64,000 nt of DNA from JANNSX01 sp963741525. Its GTDB lineage: Bacteria; Pseudomonadota; Alphaproteobacteria; Rhizobiales; Hyphomicrobiaceae. Location of the stretch: the NCBI GenBank assembly GCA_963741525.1, contig CAVUIW010000003.1, positions 1 to 64,000 on the forward strand, in the 5' to 3' direction. Made by a program: the position numbers and the translations under genes. This document shows, in pieces, positions 17,586 to 26,758 of the stretch; position 1 is the first letter of the stretch; every line of letters begins with the position of its first letter. The notes under the pieces are model-generated. The model was not told the DNA's origin. It was given only the letters and a program-made list of their open reading frames with translations, and did not search any database.

Positions 17586-19280
17586 ATGACCAACACGGTC
17601 ATGAAGGCGAGCCGGTCGAGCGTCATCAAAAATGCGCGCGACATGAGTTGCGGCATCCTCACCTACGACCATCGCCTGGTTTCGGTCGAGGAGGCGCTAC
17701 CGATCCATGTGACGGCGCTCGAGCTCACGACCAAGCCGATCACCGAGCTGTTCGGCGACATCAAGGACGGCGACGCCTTCATCAACAACAGCCCCTTCTA
17801 CGGGGGCACGCATCACGCCGATCTGACGCTCTGCGTGCCGGTGTTCTGGAACGGTGAGCCGCTGTTCTGGACGCTCGCCCGCTCGCACCACGCCGACATG
17901 GGGGCGCCCGAGCCGACGACCTATCTCCCCTACGCCGCGACCATCTATCAGGAAGGCCTGCACTTTCCCTGCATCCGCATCCAGGAGAAGGGCGAGGACA
18001 AGGCCGACATCATCCGGATTGGCCAACAGAAGATCCGTGTCTCCAACATCTGGTATGGCGATTATCGTGCCCAAGTCGGCGCCTGCCGAACGGGCGAGCG
18101 GCGTCTCAAGGAGCTGATCTCCAAGTACGGCGCCGATACCATCAAGGCCTTCATCGAAGCCTGGATGGGGTATGGCGAACGCCGGGCCATCGATGCCATT
18201 CGCCAGCTGCCGGCCGGCACCTACTCCTATCAGGTGTCCCATGATCCGGTTCCCAAGGTCGCCGACGAGGGCGTGCCCATCAAGGCGACCGTGACCATCG
18301 ATCCCGGCGAGGGCATGATCACCGTCGATGTGCGCGACAATCCCGATTGCGTGCCCGGCGGCCTCAACCTTTCGGAAGCGTGTGCGATCGCCTCGTGCCG
18401 CATTGGCGTTTACTACAATCTGGACGCCTCGGTCCCGCACAACCACGGCAGCGCGAGCCGCATCAATGTGCTGCTCCGGGACAACTGCGTGGTCGGCCGG
18501 CCGCCGCATCCGATCGGCACCTCCTGCGCGACCAGCAACGTCAACGAGCGCTTGGCCAATGCCGTTCAGTGCTGCTTTGCCCAGATCGGCGAGCCCTACG
18601 GCATGGGCGAGGGCGGCGGCAACTTCTCGGCGGCGCTCGGCGTCGTCTCCGGCGTCGATACGCGAGGGCCCAAACCGGTCGAGTACATCACCCAACTCAT
18701 GATGGGCCTCTCCGGTGGCCCCGCCAACCACGGCCACGACGGCTGGCTCACCTACGAATGCTCGGTCGGCAACGGCATCATGGTGCTCGATTCGGTGGAG
18801 GTCGACGAGGCGATGTATCCGCTGCTGGTCGAGGAGCGCCGCATCGTCGAGGACAGCCTGGGCGCGGGCCGCTGGAACGGCGCACCGGCCGTCGGCGGCA
18901 CCTATCGCTCGCTCGCCGGCGACGTCGTGGTTGCCTATGTCGGCGATGGCGGCACCTTCCCAGCCAAGGGCGTGCTCGGCGGCGATGCCGGCGCCAACAG
19001 CGGAACCTGGAAGCGGCACCCCGACGGCCGCGTCGAGCGGCTGCCCGATTTCCATCAGGAGACCTACAAATTCGGCGAGGCCGTCGTTTACCGCGGCTGC
19101 GCCGGCGGCGGCTACGGCAGCCCGCGGTCGCGCGATCCCGAGCGCGTCGCCAAGGACGTCAATCGCAACTGGCTCTCCCGGGACAAAGCGAGGGAGGCTT
19201 ATGCTGTCGCCGTCCGGACACAAGCGAACGGCGTCGACGTCGAGGTCGACTGGGAGGAGACGCGCAAGCTCAGAGCCTGA
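17586..19280 (+). CDS. hyuB: Hydantoinase B / N-methylhydantoinase (oxoprolinase) subunit B, 5' end frameshifted
   Basis: HyuB proteins pair with HyuA in ATP-dependent hydrolysis of hydantoins, 5-oxoproline or related amides. The frame from 17586 gives 564 residues with the family segments NARDMSCGILTYDHRL, NSPFYGGTHHADLTL, ARSHHADMGAPEP and GEGGGNFS. The natural N-terminus lies in another frame: from an ATG at 17492 the sequence reads SEFDPVLLAVLSNRFE, after which one extra base near 17568 shifts the frame, and IIREMTNTVMKAS follows in the main frame. Without the extra base the protein would have about 595 residues. Translation from 17586 would lose some 30 N-terminal residues. The cognate hyuA is at the far end of the operon, after the transporter. 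Confidence 0.8.
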   Translation: MTNTVMKASRSSVIKNARDMSCGILTYDHRLVSVEEALPIHVTALELTTKPITELFGDIKDGDAFINNSPFYGGTHHADLTLCVPVFWNGEPLFWTLARSHHADMGAPEPTTYLPYAATIYQEGLHFPCIRIQEKGEDKADIIRIGQQKIRVSNIWYGDYRAQVGACRTGERRLKELISKYGADTIKAFIEAWMGYGERRAIDAIRQLPAGTYSYQVSHDPVPKVADEGVPIKATVTIDPGEGMITVDVRDNPDCVPGGLNLSEACAIASCRIGVYYNLDASVPHNHGSASRINVLLRDNCVVGRPPHPIGTSCATSNVNERLANAVQCCFAQIGEPYGMGEGGGNFSAALGVVSGVDTRGPKPVEYITQLMMGLSGGPANHGHDGWLTYECSVGNGIMVLDSVEVDEAMYPLLVEERRIVEDSLGAGRWNGAPAVGGTYRSLAGDVVVAYVGDGGTFPAKGVLGGDAGANSGTWKRHPDGRVERLPDFHQETYKFGEAVVYRGCAGGGYGSPRSRDPERVAKDVNRNWLSRDKAREAYAVAVRTQANGVDVEVDWEETRKLRA

Positions 19281-19343
19281 CCTGCCGATACCATAGATCA
19301 CGCCAGCCGGCGGAACCGGCTGCACATCAAAGAGGAGACGACC

Positions 19344-20528
19344 ATGCGACTGAATTCCAAGCTGCTGGCCTCGGTGGCCATCGGCGGACTGGCCCTCGTT
19401 ACCGGGGCCTCGCCTGACGCGAAAGCCGAGGACATCGTCATCGGCGCCGCCATCGCGCAGAGCGGCGTCATCGCGCCCTATGACGAAGGCCCGGCCAAGG
19501 CGATGGAGATCGCCATCGAGGAAATCAATGCCAAGGGCGGTTTGCTCGGCCGGCAGATCAAGATCGTTTATGCCGACACGAAGTCCGACATCGCCTATGG
19601 CTCGACGGCCGCCCAGCAGGTGATCGATCAAGGCGCCTCGCTCGTGGTCGTGACCTGCGACTACGACTACGGCAGCGCCGCCGCCACCGTCGCGATCGAC
19701 AAGGGCCTCATCGCCTTCTCGACCTGTGCTGGCGATCCCAAGTTCGGTCCGCAGGGTCTCGGGCCCAACGCCTTCACCATGGCGACCGGCGCGCCCGGCC
19801 AGGCCGTCGCGATGGCCGAATGGGCATTCGAGAAGCAGGGCTGGAAGACCGCCTACGTCCTAATGGACACGACCATCGCCTTCGACGCCTCCTGGTGCGG
19901 CGCGTTCAAGAAGCGTTGGACGGAACTCGCGGGCGCCGAAGGGTTGCTCGGCGAGGACACGTTCGGCGGCGAGGACCCCCAGATCGCCAGTCAGATCACG
20001 CGGCTCAAGGGCCTCGCCAAGCAGCCGGACGTCGTCGCGCTCTGCTCCTTCCCGCCGGGTGGCGTCAGCGCCATGCGCCAGCTCCGGGCGTCCGGTGTCG
20101 CAACACCGCTCATGGGTTCGGAATCCTGGGACGGCGACTACTGGCTCGAGGGCGTGCCGAATCTTTCGGATATGTACTTCGTCACCTACGCGTCCGTTTT
20201 CGGCAACGATCCGCGTGCGCCGATGCAGGAGTTCATGAAGAAGTACGAGGCCAAGATCGGCGGCCGGGCCGTCACCTCGCATGCCGTAACGGGTTACAGT
20301 CTGATCGAGGCTTGGTCCAAGGCGGTGACGGAGGCGGGCTCGCTCGAGGCCGACAAGGTGCGCGAGAAGCTCGAAGCCTTCAGCAACGTGCCGCTGCTCG
20401 CCGGGCCGACCTCCTTCTCGAAGGACGCGCACATCAACATGCAGCGCGACCTGGTGCTGATCAAGGTCGACGGCGGCAAGTCCGGTAACATCGTCGGCAT
20501 CATTGCCGCACGAGAGATGCCGAAATAG
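19344..20528 (+). CDS. Branched-chain-amino-acid-type ABC transporter, periplasmic binding protein
   Basis: A 394-residue type I periplasmic binding protein (LivJ-like). The signal peptide is MRLNSKLLASVAIGGLALVT, cleaved near the Ala-rich site before EDIVIGAAIAQSG. IEEINAKGGLLGRQIKIVYAD and the following TKSD are diagnostic of the family. AGAGGAG precedes the ATG. It lies between hyuB and the transporter genes and is followed by a very stable hairpin. The ligand is probably the hydantoin-like or amide substrate of HyuAB, inferred from operon context. Confidence 0.85.
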   Translation: MRLNSKLLASVAIGGLALVTGASPDAKAEDIVIGAAIAQSGVIAPYDEGPAKAMEIAIEEINAKGGLLGRQIKIVYADTKSDIAYGSTAAQQVIDQGASLVVVTCDYDYGSAAATVAIDKGLIAFSTCAGDPKFGPQGLGPNAFTMATGAPGQAVAMAEWAFEKQGWKTAYVLMDTTIAFDASWCGAFKKRWTELAGAEGLLGEDTFGGEDPQIASQITRLKGLAKQPDVVALCSFPPGGVSAMRQLRASGVATPLMGSESWDGDYWLEGVPNLSDMYFVTYASVFGNDPRAPMQEFMKKYEAKIGGRAVTSHAVTGYSLIEAWSKAVTEAGSLEADKVREKLEAFSNVPLLAGPTSFSKDAHINMQRDLVLIKVDGGKSGNIVGIIAAREMPK

Positions 20529-20546
20529 GCAGTCCCCATGCTGTGT

Positions 20547-20582
20547 GCGAGCGGCGGGGCTTGGAGATGCCCCGCCGCTCGC
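20547..20582 (+). terminator. Strong hairpin after the binding-protein gene (attenuator or mRNA stabiliser)
   Basis: A perfect 14-bp GC-rich stem (20547-20560 with 20569-20582) has an 8-nt loop and is followed by a T-rich stretch (CTTTCGCAAATTCTTTCC). It starts about 18 bp after the binding-protein stop, while the ATPase gene starts at 20629. This position suits partial termination or 3'-end protection that yields more binding protein than membrane components. Confidence 0.75.
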
Positions 20583-20628
20583 TGCTTTCGCAAATTCTTT
20601 CCTACGTTGTAGATTCGGATCACCCGAC

Positions 20629-21345
20629 GTGCTCGAAGCCGTTGACGTTTCGGTGTCGTTCCAGGGCGTCAAGGCGGTGCAGCATGTCTCGCTCCGCGTC
20701 GACCCCGGCCGCATCATCGGGCTCATCGGCCCGAACGGCGCGGGTAAGACGACGCTCGTCAACGTCTTGACCGGTTTTCAGATGCCGACGTCGGGTGCCG
20801 CCCGCATCGACGGCAGCGGCATCGACAAGCTGCCGCCGCACGAGCGCGCCCTCAAGGGAATGGCGCGCACATTTCAGAACGTGCTGCTGTTCAAGCGGCT
20901 CTCGGTCATCGAGAACATCGAGGCGGGGGCGCTTGCCGCGGGCGTGCCGCGCGAAGAGAGCCGGGTGCGCGCGCTCGAAATTCTCGACTGGCTCGATCTC
21001 TCGGCTCACGCCGCGCGACCGGCCGGAACGCTCGCCTTCGGCCAGGAACGCCGCATCGGCATCGGCCGGGCGATCGCCATGCGGCCGCGATTTCTGCTGA
21101 TGGACGAGCCCGCCGCCGGGCTCAACGACGCAGAATGCGAAGGCCTCGAGCGCATCATCCGCCGCATCCGCGAGGAGATCGGCTGTGGTGTGCTCCTGAT
21201 CGAGCATCGCATGTCGATCGTCTTCGCGCTATCGGATCACATCCACGTTCTCGAGCAAGGCCGCACTATCGCCGAAGGAACGCCGGATGAGATCCGCGCG
21301 AACGCCCAGGTGCGGCGCGCCTATCTCGGCGAAGGAGTGCATTAG
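20629..21345 (+). CDS. Branched-chain-amino-acid-type ABC transporter ATP-binding protein (LivG-like)
   Basis: The ATPase shows GLIGPNGAGKTTLVNVLTGF (Walker A), TLAFGQERRIGIGRAIAM in place of the usual LSGGQ, and FLLMDEPAAGLND (Walker B), the layout of LivG proteins. The degenerate signature (AFGQERR) is common in LivG. The likely start is a GTG at 20629, just before the conserved beta-strand; a longer frame from 20503 would run through the hairpin. No clear ribosome-binding site is seen. The next gene starts 1 bp after its stop. Confidence 0.85.
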   Translation: MLEAVDVSVSFQGVKAVQHVSLRVDPGRIIGLIGPNGAGKTTLVNVLTGFQMPTSGAARIDGSGIDKLPPHERALKGMARTFQNVLLFKRLSVIENIEAGALAAGVPREESRVRALEILDWLDLSAHAARPAGTLAFGQERRIGIGRAIAMRPRFLLMDEPAAGLNDAECEGLERIIRRIREEIGCGVLLIEHRMSIVFALSDHIHVLEQGRTIAEGTPDEIRANAQVRRAYLGEGVH

Positions 21346-21346
21346 G

Positions 21347-22072
21347 GTGCTGGCGATCGAAGGGCTCGAGGCATCCTACGGCAGCATCGCCGCCCTCCGC
21401 GGCGTTTCGATCGCGGTGGAAGCCGGCGAGACGGTCGCCGTCATCGGGCCGAACGGGGCGGGGAAGTCGACGCTGCTGCTCAGCATCACCGGCGTCGTCA
21501 AGCCGGCCGGCGGGACGATCCGCTTCGAGGGTCGCGACATCGCCGGCGCGCCGCCGGAGACGCTCGTCGCCACTGGCATCGCGCTTGTTCCCGAGGGGCG
21601 GCGCATCTTCGGCTCGCTGACGGTCGGCGAGAATTTACGCATTGGTGCGACGGTTCGAGCGGACGCCTCGGCAGTCGCCGGCGACCTCGCCCATGTCCTC
21701 GAGCTTTTCCCCATCCTGAAAGAGCGGAGCGGCCAGAAAGCAGGCCAGCTCTCGGGCGGCGAGCAGCAGATGCTCGCCATTGCGCGCGCACTGCTCTCGC
21801 GGCCTCGCCTGCTGTTGCTCGACGAGCCCTCGCTGGGGCTTGCCCCCCTCATCGTCGCCCAAGTTTACGCGACGCTCGACCGCCTCAAGAAGGACGGGCT
21901 GACCGTGCTGGTCGTCGAGCAGAATATGCACCGCGCGCTCGCCGCCTCCGACCGGGCCTATGTGCTGAATTCCGGCCGGGTCGCGCTGTCGGGAAGGTCG
22001 GGCGAGCTTGCGGCGGCGGAAGAGTTCGAGGCCGCCTATTTCGGCTTGAAGCGCGATCGGAGCGTCTCGTGA
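21347..22072 (+). CDS. Branched-chain-amino-acid-type ABC transporter ATP-binding protein (LivF-like)
   Basis: A 241-residue ATPase with AVIGPNGAGKSTLLLSITG (Walker A), GQLSGGEQQMLAIARALL (signature) and LLLLDEPSLGLAPL (Walker B). The GTG at 21347 is preceded by GAAGGAG 9 nt upstream, inside the end of the previous gene. Its stop overlaps the GTG of the permease gene by 4 bp. It forms a heterodimer with the preceding ATPase in this transporter class. Confidence 0.88.
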   Translation: MLAIEGLEASYGSIAALRGVSIAVEAGETVAVIGPNGAGKSTLLLSITGVVKPAGGTIRFEGRDIAGAPPETLVATGIALVPEGRRIFGSLTVGENLRIGATVRADASAVAGDLAHVLELFPILKERSGQKAGQLSGGEQQMLAIARALLSRPRLLLLDEPSLGLAPLIVAQVYATLDRLKKDGLTVLVVEQNMHRALAASDRAYVLNSGRVALSGRSGELAAAEEFEAAYFGLKRDRSVS

Positions 22073-22950
22073 TCGTGATCCAGAGCCTCATCGATGCGAT
22101 AAGCCTCGGCGCGGTCTATGCGCTCGCCGCCCTCGGCATCGGGCTCACCTTCTCGATCATGCGGCTCATCAACTTCGCCCATGGCGAGTTGATCATGATC
22201 GGGGGCTACACGCTCTTTCTGCTGGCCGGCCAGCCTTATCTCGTCATGGGTGTCGCCGCGATCCTCGTCGTGACGATTGCGGCCTTCGGCATGGAGCGGC
22301 TCGCCTTCCGGACTCTCAGAGGTGCGAACCCTACGACCTTGCTCATCGCCTCGTTCGCCGTATCCTACTTCCTGCAGCATCTGGTGCTGCTCATCTTCGG
22401 ATCCCGGCCAACTGGTGTCGATTTCCTCTCGACGCTCAATCAGAGCATCGAGTTCGGCGGTTTGCGCATTCCGCTGCTTCAGCTGGCGGCGATCATCGTC
22501 ACGGGACTTGCGATGGCGGGATTGAGCCTCTTCTTCTCCCGAACCGACGCCGGCATCCAGATGCGCGCGGCGGCCGAGGACTTCACCATGGCCCGCCTCG
22601 TCGGCGTCAAGGCGAACCGCGTCATCGCCATCGCCTTCGGGCTGTCCGGCATTCTAGCCAGTCTCGTCTCGCTCTATCTCGTCACGCAGACGGGAACAGT
22701 CACCTACAAGATGGGCGTCAGCATGGTGCTGATCGCCTTCGTGGCTTCAGTGATCGGCGGCATGGGATCGCTCGCCGGCGCGGCGCTCGGCGGCTTCATC
22801 GTCGGTGTCGTCTCGGTGCTGTTGCAAACCTACTTGCCGGTCGATCTGAGGCCCTATCGGGATGCCTTCGTCTATCTGCTGTTTATCGCCTTCTTGCTCT
22901 GGCGGCCGGAGGGACTGATGCAGCGCCGCGCCGACCGGGAGAGGGTGTAG
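22069..22950 (+). CDS. Branched-chain-amino-acid-type ABC transporter permease (LivH-like)
   Basis: A 293-residue integral membrane protein with about eight hydrophobic segments. The N-terminal LISLGAVYALAALGIGLTF-like region and RLINFAHGELIMIGGY are characteristic of LivH. VASVIGGMGSLAGAALGGF is the conserved cytoplasmic coupling loop. It starts with GTG inside the end of the LivF-like gene and is followed 3 bp later by the second permease. Confidence 0.88.
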   Translation: MIVIQSLIDAISLGAVYALAALGIGLTFSIMRLINFAHGELIMIGGYTLFLLAGQPYLVMGVAAILVVTIAAFGMERLAFRTLRGANPTTLLIASFAVSYFLQHLVLLIFGSRPTGVDFLSTLNQSIEFGGLRIPLLQLAAIIVTGLAMAGLSLFFSRTDAGIQMRAAAEDFTMARLVGVKANRVIAIAFGLSGILASLVSLYLVTQTGTVTYKMGVSMVLIAFVASVIGGMGSLAGAALGGFIVGVVSVLLQTYLPVDLRPYRDAFVYLLFIAFLLWRPEGLMQRRADRERV

Positions 22951-22953
22951 ACC

Positions 22954-24027
22954 ATGGGCGGGCAAGCGGCGCGGCGCGATACCGGCATGTTGAAGGTGGC
23001 CGGCGTGCTCATCGTCATCCTGGTTGCACTCGCGGCCCTCGCCTCGCTCGGCGCGCCGGCCTTTCAACGCACGGCGACGGAGGCGGTCATCAAGCTCATC
23101 GCCGTCGTCGGCATGTCGATCTTCATCGGCAATTCGGGTGTCTCCTCGTTTGGGCATGTCAGCTTCATGGCCTGGGGAGGCTATCTGTCCGCGCTTCTGA
23201 CGATGACGCCCCAGAAGAAGTCCGTGATGCTCGACTTGCCCGACGTTGTCGAGCTTATCCATCTACCCTGGCCGCTGGCCATGCCGATCGTGTGTCTGCT
23301 GGCGGCGCTGGGCGCGCTCGCGATCGGCTACCCGCTGATGCGCCTCAAGGGCATCGCGCTCCCCATGGCGACTTTCGCGGTGCTCGCCATCACCTATGTC
23401 GTGGCCCTCAATTGGCGGTCTGTTACCGGCGGCCGTCAGGCGCTCGTCGGACTGCCATTGTTCACGACGCTGTGGGTCGCGGTCGCAGCCGCCGCCGTCA
23501 CCATTATCGCCGCTGCCCTTTACCATCGCTCGCGGCGCGGCCTGTTGCTGCGCTGCTCGCGCGAGAACGAGGTCGCTGCGGCGGCGACCGGCATCGACGT
23601 CTCACGGGAGCGGCTTGTCGCCTTTGTTATCAGCGCCTTCTTCGTCGCGCTCGCAGGTATGCTCTTCGCCCATCTGCTCGGCACCATGACGGCCAACACC
23701 TTCTACCTCGACCTGACCTTCGTGACTCTCGCCATGCTGGTGGTGGGCGGACCGCGCAGTCTCACCGGCGCCTGCACCGGCGTGCTGCTTGTTTCGGCCG
23801 TTCAGGAAATCTTCCGCAGTATCGAGCGCGGGTTCGAACTCGGCCCGATGACGGTTTCCGCACCGCCGGGCTTGCAGGAGATCGCGCTGGCTCTCATCCT
23901 GTTGCTCGTTCTCATCGCCCGCCCCGACGGCATCATGGGCGACGCGGAACTCGACGCCAGCCGGTTGCTCAGCCGGTTTCGCGGCGGCCCCTCGCTTCCC
24001 TCGAAGCACCCGCAGTCAGAGGACTAG
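22954..24027 (+). CDS. Branched-chain-amino-acid-type ABC transporter permease (LivM-like)
   Basis: A 357-residue membrane protein. The LivM-type features are GNSGVSSFGHVSFMAWGGY, YPLMRLKGIALPMATFAVLA and the coupling loop LVVGGPRSLTGACTGVLL. It has a short cytoplasmic tail ending in KHPQSED. The gene is translationally close to its neighbours (3 bp before, 4 bp after), completing a five-component transporter between hyuB and hyuA. Confidence 0.88.
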   Translation: MGGQAARRDTGMLKVAGVLIVILVALAALASLGAPAFQRTATEAVIKLIAVVGMSIFIGNSGVSSFGHVSFMAWGGYLSALLTMTPQKKSVMLDLPDVVELIHLPWPLAMPIVCLLAALGALAIGYPLMRLKGIALPMATFAVLAITYVVALNWRSVTGGRQALVGLPLFTTLWVAVAAAAVTIIAAALYHRSRRGLLLRCSRENEVAAAATGIDVSRERLVAFVISAFFVALAGMLFAHLLGTMTANTFYLDLTFVTLAMLVVGGPRSLTGACTGVLLVSAVQEIFRSIERGFELGPMTVSAPPGLQEIALALILLLVLIARPDGIMGDAELDASRLLSRFRGGPSLPSKHPQSED

Positions 24028-24031
24028 ACCC

Positions 24032-26116
24032 ATGTTCGTCGCTTGCATCGATATCGGCGGGACCTTCACCGATCTCATGCTCTACTCGCCCGGGCACGGC
24101 CTCGAGATCCACAAGTCGCCGACCACGCCCGGCGCCTTCGAGCAAGGCTTCATCGATGTGCTCGGCGTCGCGGCGGAGGCTCATCGCCTGACATTGCGGG
24201 ACTTCCTGGCGCGGACGGAGCTCATCGTGCACGGCACGACGGTTTCGACGAACGCTCTCGTCGAGGGCAAGGTGGCGCCCGTCGGCCTCATCTGCAACGC
24301 CGGCCATCCGGACGTTCTGACACTGCGGGAAGCGCCCCGCAAACGCGCCTTCAACATCAAGATCGACTACCCCGAGCCCTACGTTCCGCGCAACCGCACA
24401 TGCGAGGTACGGGGACGTATCGACTCGCAGGGTAACGAGGTCGACCCGCTGGTCGAGGCAGATGTCCTCGCCGCTATCGAGCACTTCAAGAAATGCGAGG
24501 TCGAGGCAATCGCCGTCAGTCTCCTCTGGTCGATCGTCAATCCCAAGCACGAGCTCAGCGTGCGCGAGATCATCGGCGCGGAGTGGCCGGGAATTCCCGT
24601 GACGCTCGGACACGAGCTCAACCCGATCCCGCGCGAGTACCGGCGCACGATCTCGGCGGCCATCAACGCATCACTGTTTCCGATCGTCAGCCAGTACACC
24701 CGCAAGTTGACGGACGTGTTGCGAGATTACGGCTACAGCCGCGAGCTTCTCATCGGCAACTGCGTCGGCGGCATGATGCCGCCCGAGGAGATCGTCAAGC
24801 GGCCGATCTACAGCGTCATGTCGGGGCCGACACTGGCACCCATCGCCGGCATGCATCTGACCACCGCCGAGAACGTCATTGTCGTCGACATGGGCGGCAC
24901 GACCTTCGATGTCTCCGCCTTGCGTGGCCGGCGTCTCGTCATCACGCCCGAGGCGACCTTCGGCATGGAGATGTTGGGTATTCCAAAAATCGACGTCCGT
25001 TCCGTCGGCGCCGGCGGTGGCAGCATCGCCTGGATCGATCCCGGCGGCCTGCTCAAGGTCGGCCCGCAGAGCGCAAGCGCGCGCCCGGGTCCCGCCTGCT
25101 ATGGCAAGGGCGGCACCGAGGCAACGGTGACGGACGCCAATGTCGTGCTCGGCATCATCGACCCAGACTACTTCCTCGGTGGCCGGATGAAGCTTGATCG
25201 CGCCAAGGCGGAAGGCGCCGTCGGCAAGGTCGCCGAGCGGCTCGGCAAGAGCCTGGTAGAAACGGCCTACGCCATCCATACCACCAGCAATCACAACATG
25301 ATCGCCGCCATCGAGGACATCACGATCAACGAGGGCATCGATCCGCGCGAGAGCTACCTCGTCTCCGGCGGCGGGGCGACCGCCTGTCATATCGGCGCCA
25401 TGGCCGAGATCCTCGGCATCAAGAGTTTCATGGTGCCCAAATTCGCGGCCGGCCTCAGCGCCTATGGCGGCCTCATCTCGGATGTGCGCTGGGGCGAGAT
25501 GGGAACGCTGCACACCAACGATCGCCATTTCAATCTGGCCGGTGTCAACGCGCTTCTTGGCGATCTCAGGCGGAGTGGCGAGGCGTTCCTCGTTCGCTCG
25601 GGCTTCGCTGCCGGCCGGCAGCGGTTCGAGTACGCCTATCAGGGACGCTATCTCTACCAGTCCTGGGACATCGAGGTGGCCTTCGAGTGCCCGGCCGGCG
25701 TGCTCACCGAGAAGGATCTCGCGTCACTCGTCGCCGCTTTCCATCGCACCCACGAGCAGATTTACACCATCAAGGACGAGAACGACATCGTCGAGTTCAC
25801 GACCTGGAAGGTGCGCGCGATCGGCGATGCCGGAGGGGCCGCGCGTCGCGGAACCCCGCTGGCGCGACAGCAAGGAGAGCCCGTGCCCAAGGGCCGCCGC
25901 GCGGTTTATCTCAACCCCGCTTCGGGTTCGGCCAATGTTCCCGTGTTCGACGGAACGAAACTCGGCGCCAGCGCAGAGGTTGCCGGACCGGCCGTCGTCG
26001 AAGAGCCAACAACGACAATCCTGCTGCTGCCCGGACAGCTCGCCACCGTCGACGCCACCGGCAACTTTCACATCGATACGAGTAGATCGAGCCGGCCTGA
26101 CGGTGGCGACGCCTGA
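24032..26116 (+). CDS. hyuA: Hydantoinase A / N-methylhydantoinase (oxoprolinase) subunit A
   Basis: The 694-residue protein has an actin-like ATPase fold. CIDIGGTFTDLMLY near the N-terminus is the phosphate-binding loop, HGTTVSTNALVEGK follows, and VIVVDMGGTTFDVSAL is the second phosphate motif. GAGGGSIAWIDPGGLLKVGP and SGGGATACHIGAMAEILG are family-specific. It is intact, unlike hyuB. In this family A and B subunits together hydrolyse cyclic amides with ATP. The operon organisation (hyuB, importer, hyuA) suggests that the importer carries the substrate. Confidence 0.88.
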   Translation: MFVACIDIGGTFTDLMLYSPGHGLEIHKSPTTPGAFEQGFIDVLGVAAEAHRLTLRDFLARTELIVHGTTVSTNALVEGKVAPVGLICNAGHPDVLTLREAPRKRAFNIKIDYPEPYVPRNRTCEVRGRIDSQGNEVDPLVEADVLAAIEHFKKCEVEAIAVSLLWSIVNPKHELSVREIIGAEWPGIPVTLGHELNPIPREYRRTISAAINASLFPIVSQYTRKLTDVLRDYGYSRELLIGNCVGGMMPPEEIVKRPIYSVMSGPTLAPIAGMHLTTAENVIVVDMGGTTFDVSALRGRRLVITPEATFGMEMLGIPKIDVRSVGAGGGSIAWIDPGGLLKVGPQSASARPGPACYGKGGTEATVTDANVVLGIIDPDYFLGGRMKLDRAKAEGAVGKVAERLGKSLVETAYAIHTTSNHNMIAAIEDITINEGIDPRESYLVSGGGATACHIGAMAEILGIKSFMVPKFAAGLSAYGGLISDVRWGEMGTLHTNDRHFNLAGVNALLGDLRRSGEAFLVRSGFAAGRQRFEYAYQGRYLYQSWDIEVAFECPAGVLTEKDLASLVAAFHRTHEQIYTIKDENDIVEFTTWKVRAIGDAGGAARRGTPLARQQGEPVPKGRRAVYLNPASGSANVPVFDGTKLGASAEVAGPAVVEEPTTTILLLPGQLATVDATGNFHIDTSRSSRPDGGDA

Positions 26117-26333
26117 AAGCCGACGGGCATGAGCAAGCAGTTCATGGCCGCTTTGTCCGTAGAGCTACCGTCCTCAATTGCTGTTCACACCGAGCTAGTG
26201 AGGTCGGCTCAGGGTCCGAATCGCCGAACGGCAACCAGTCGACGGAAGAGTTTTTCAGAAAAAAGTCGTTAAATCAATCACTTAGAGCCGCATGAACGCG
26301 CGCTCCTCTGTCTCTCTAGGAAGGAGACAGACC

Positions 26334-26642
26334 ATGAATGAAGTTCAAGTGCCGCTATCCGAGAAGCCTGCGCATCGCACGCCTTGGAACAAGGGCAAGC
26401 TCGTCGGCCCAAAGCCATCGCTTCGGCCCAGTCACGTATGGTCGATCCGAACCACGCTGCAGATGGCAGACCGTAAGCGGGATCTTGCCTTGTTCAATCT
26501 CGCGATCGACAGCAAGCTGCGCGGCTGCGATATCGTCGCTGTTCACGTGGAAGACTTTGCCCCGAGCGGCTATGCCATGGACCGCGCGACGATCCGGCAG
26601 AAGAAGACGGGGAGACCAATTCGATTTGAGCTGACCGGCTAA
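26334..26642 (+). pseudogene. Tyrosine recombinase (integrase), N-terminal fragment
   Basis: The ATG at 26334 has GGAAGGAG 7 nt upstream. The product contains NKGKLVGPKPSLRPSHVWSI and RDLALFNLAIDSKLRGCDIV, in which the Arg of KLRGCD is the first catalytic Arg of a phage-type tyrosine recombinase, then TIRQKKTGRPIRFEL. A TAA at 26640 stops the frame; the same frame continues with AIDEYLRLTGRKPGH before it is lost. The C-terminal catalytic His-X-X-Arg and Tyr are absent. Full members are about twice as long, so this is a relic of an integrative element or integron-like gene. Confidence 0.7.
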
Positions 26643-26707
26643 GCCGGGCTGGCGATCGACGAATACCTAAGGTTGACTGGTCGAAAGCCAGGTCACGGGA
26701 GTAAGGA

Positions 26708-26741
26708 CGCCCTCCGCATTCACGGAAGGAAACGGAGGGCG
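26708..26741 (-). terminator. Hairpin after the sugar-binding-protein gene
   Basis: A 9-bp stem (CGCCCTCCG with CGGAGGGCG) around a 16-nt loop lies 18 bp beyond the stop of the last gene of the rbs-type operon. The sequence after the stem on the minus strand is pyrimidine-rich (TCCTTACTCC) but lacks a true T-tract. It also ends the recombinase relic region from the other side. Confidence 0.5.
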
Positions 26742-26758
26742 CCAGATAGATCAGACGA

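Noticed and set aside
17697..19631. 644-codon open frame on the minus strand opposite hyuB
   Set aside because: It is the complement of a gene with clear family motifs, has His/Asp/Gly-rich low-complexity composition typical of antisense frames in GC-rich DNA, and no ribosome-binding site.
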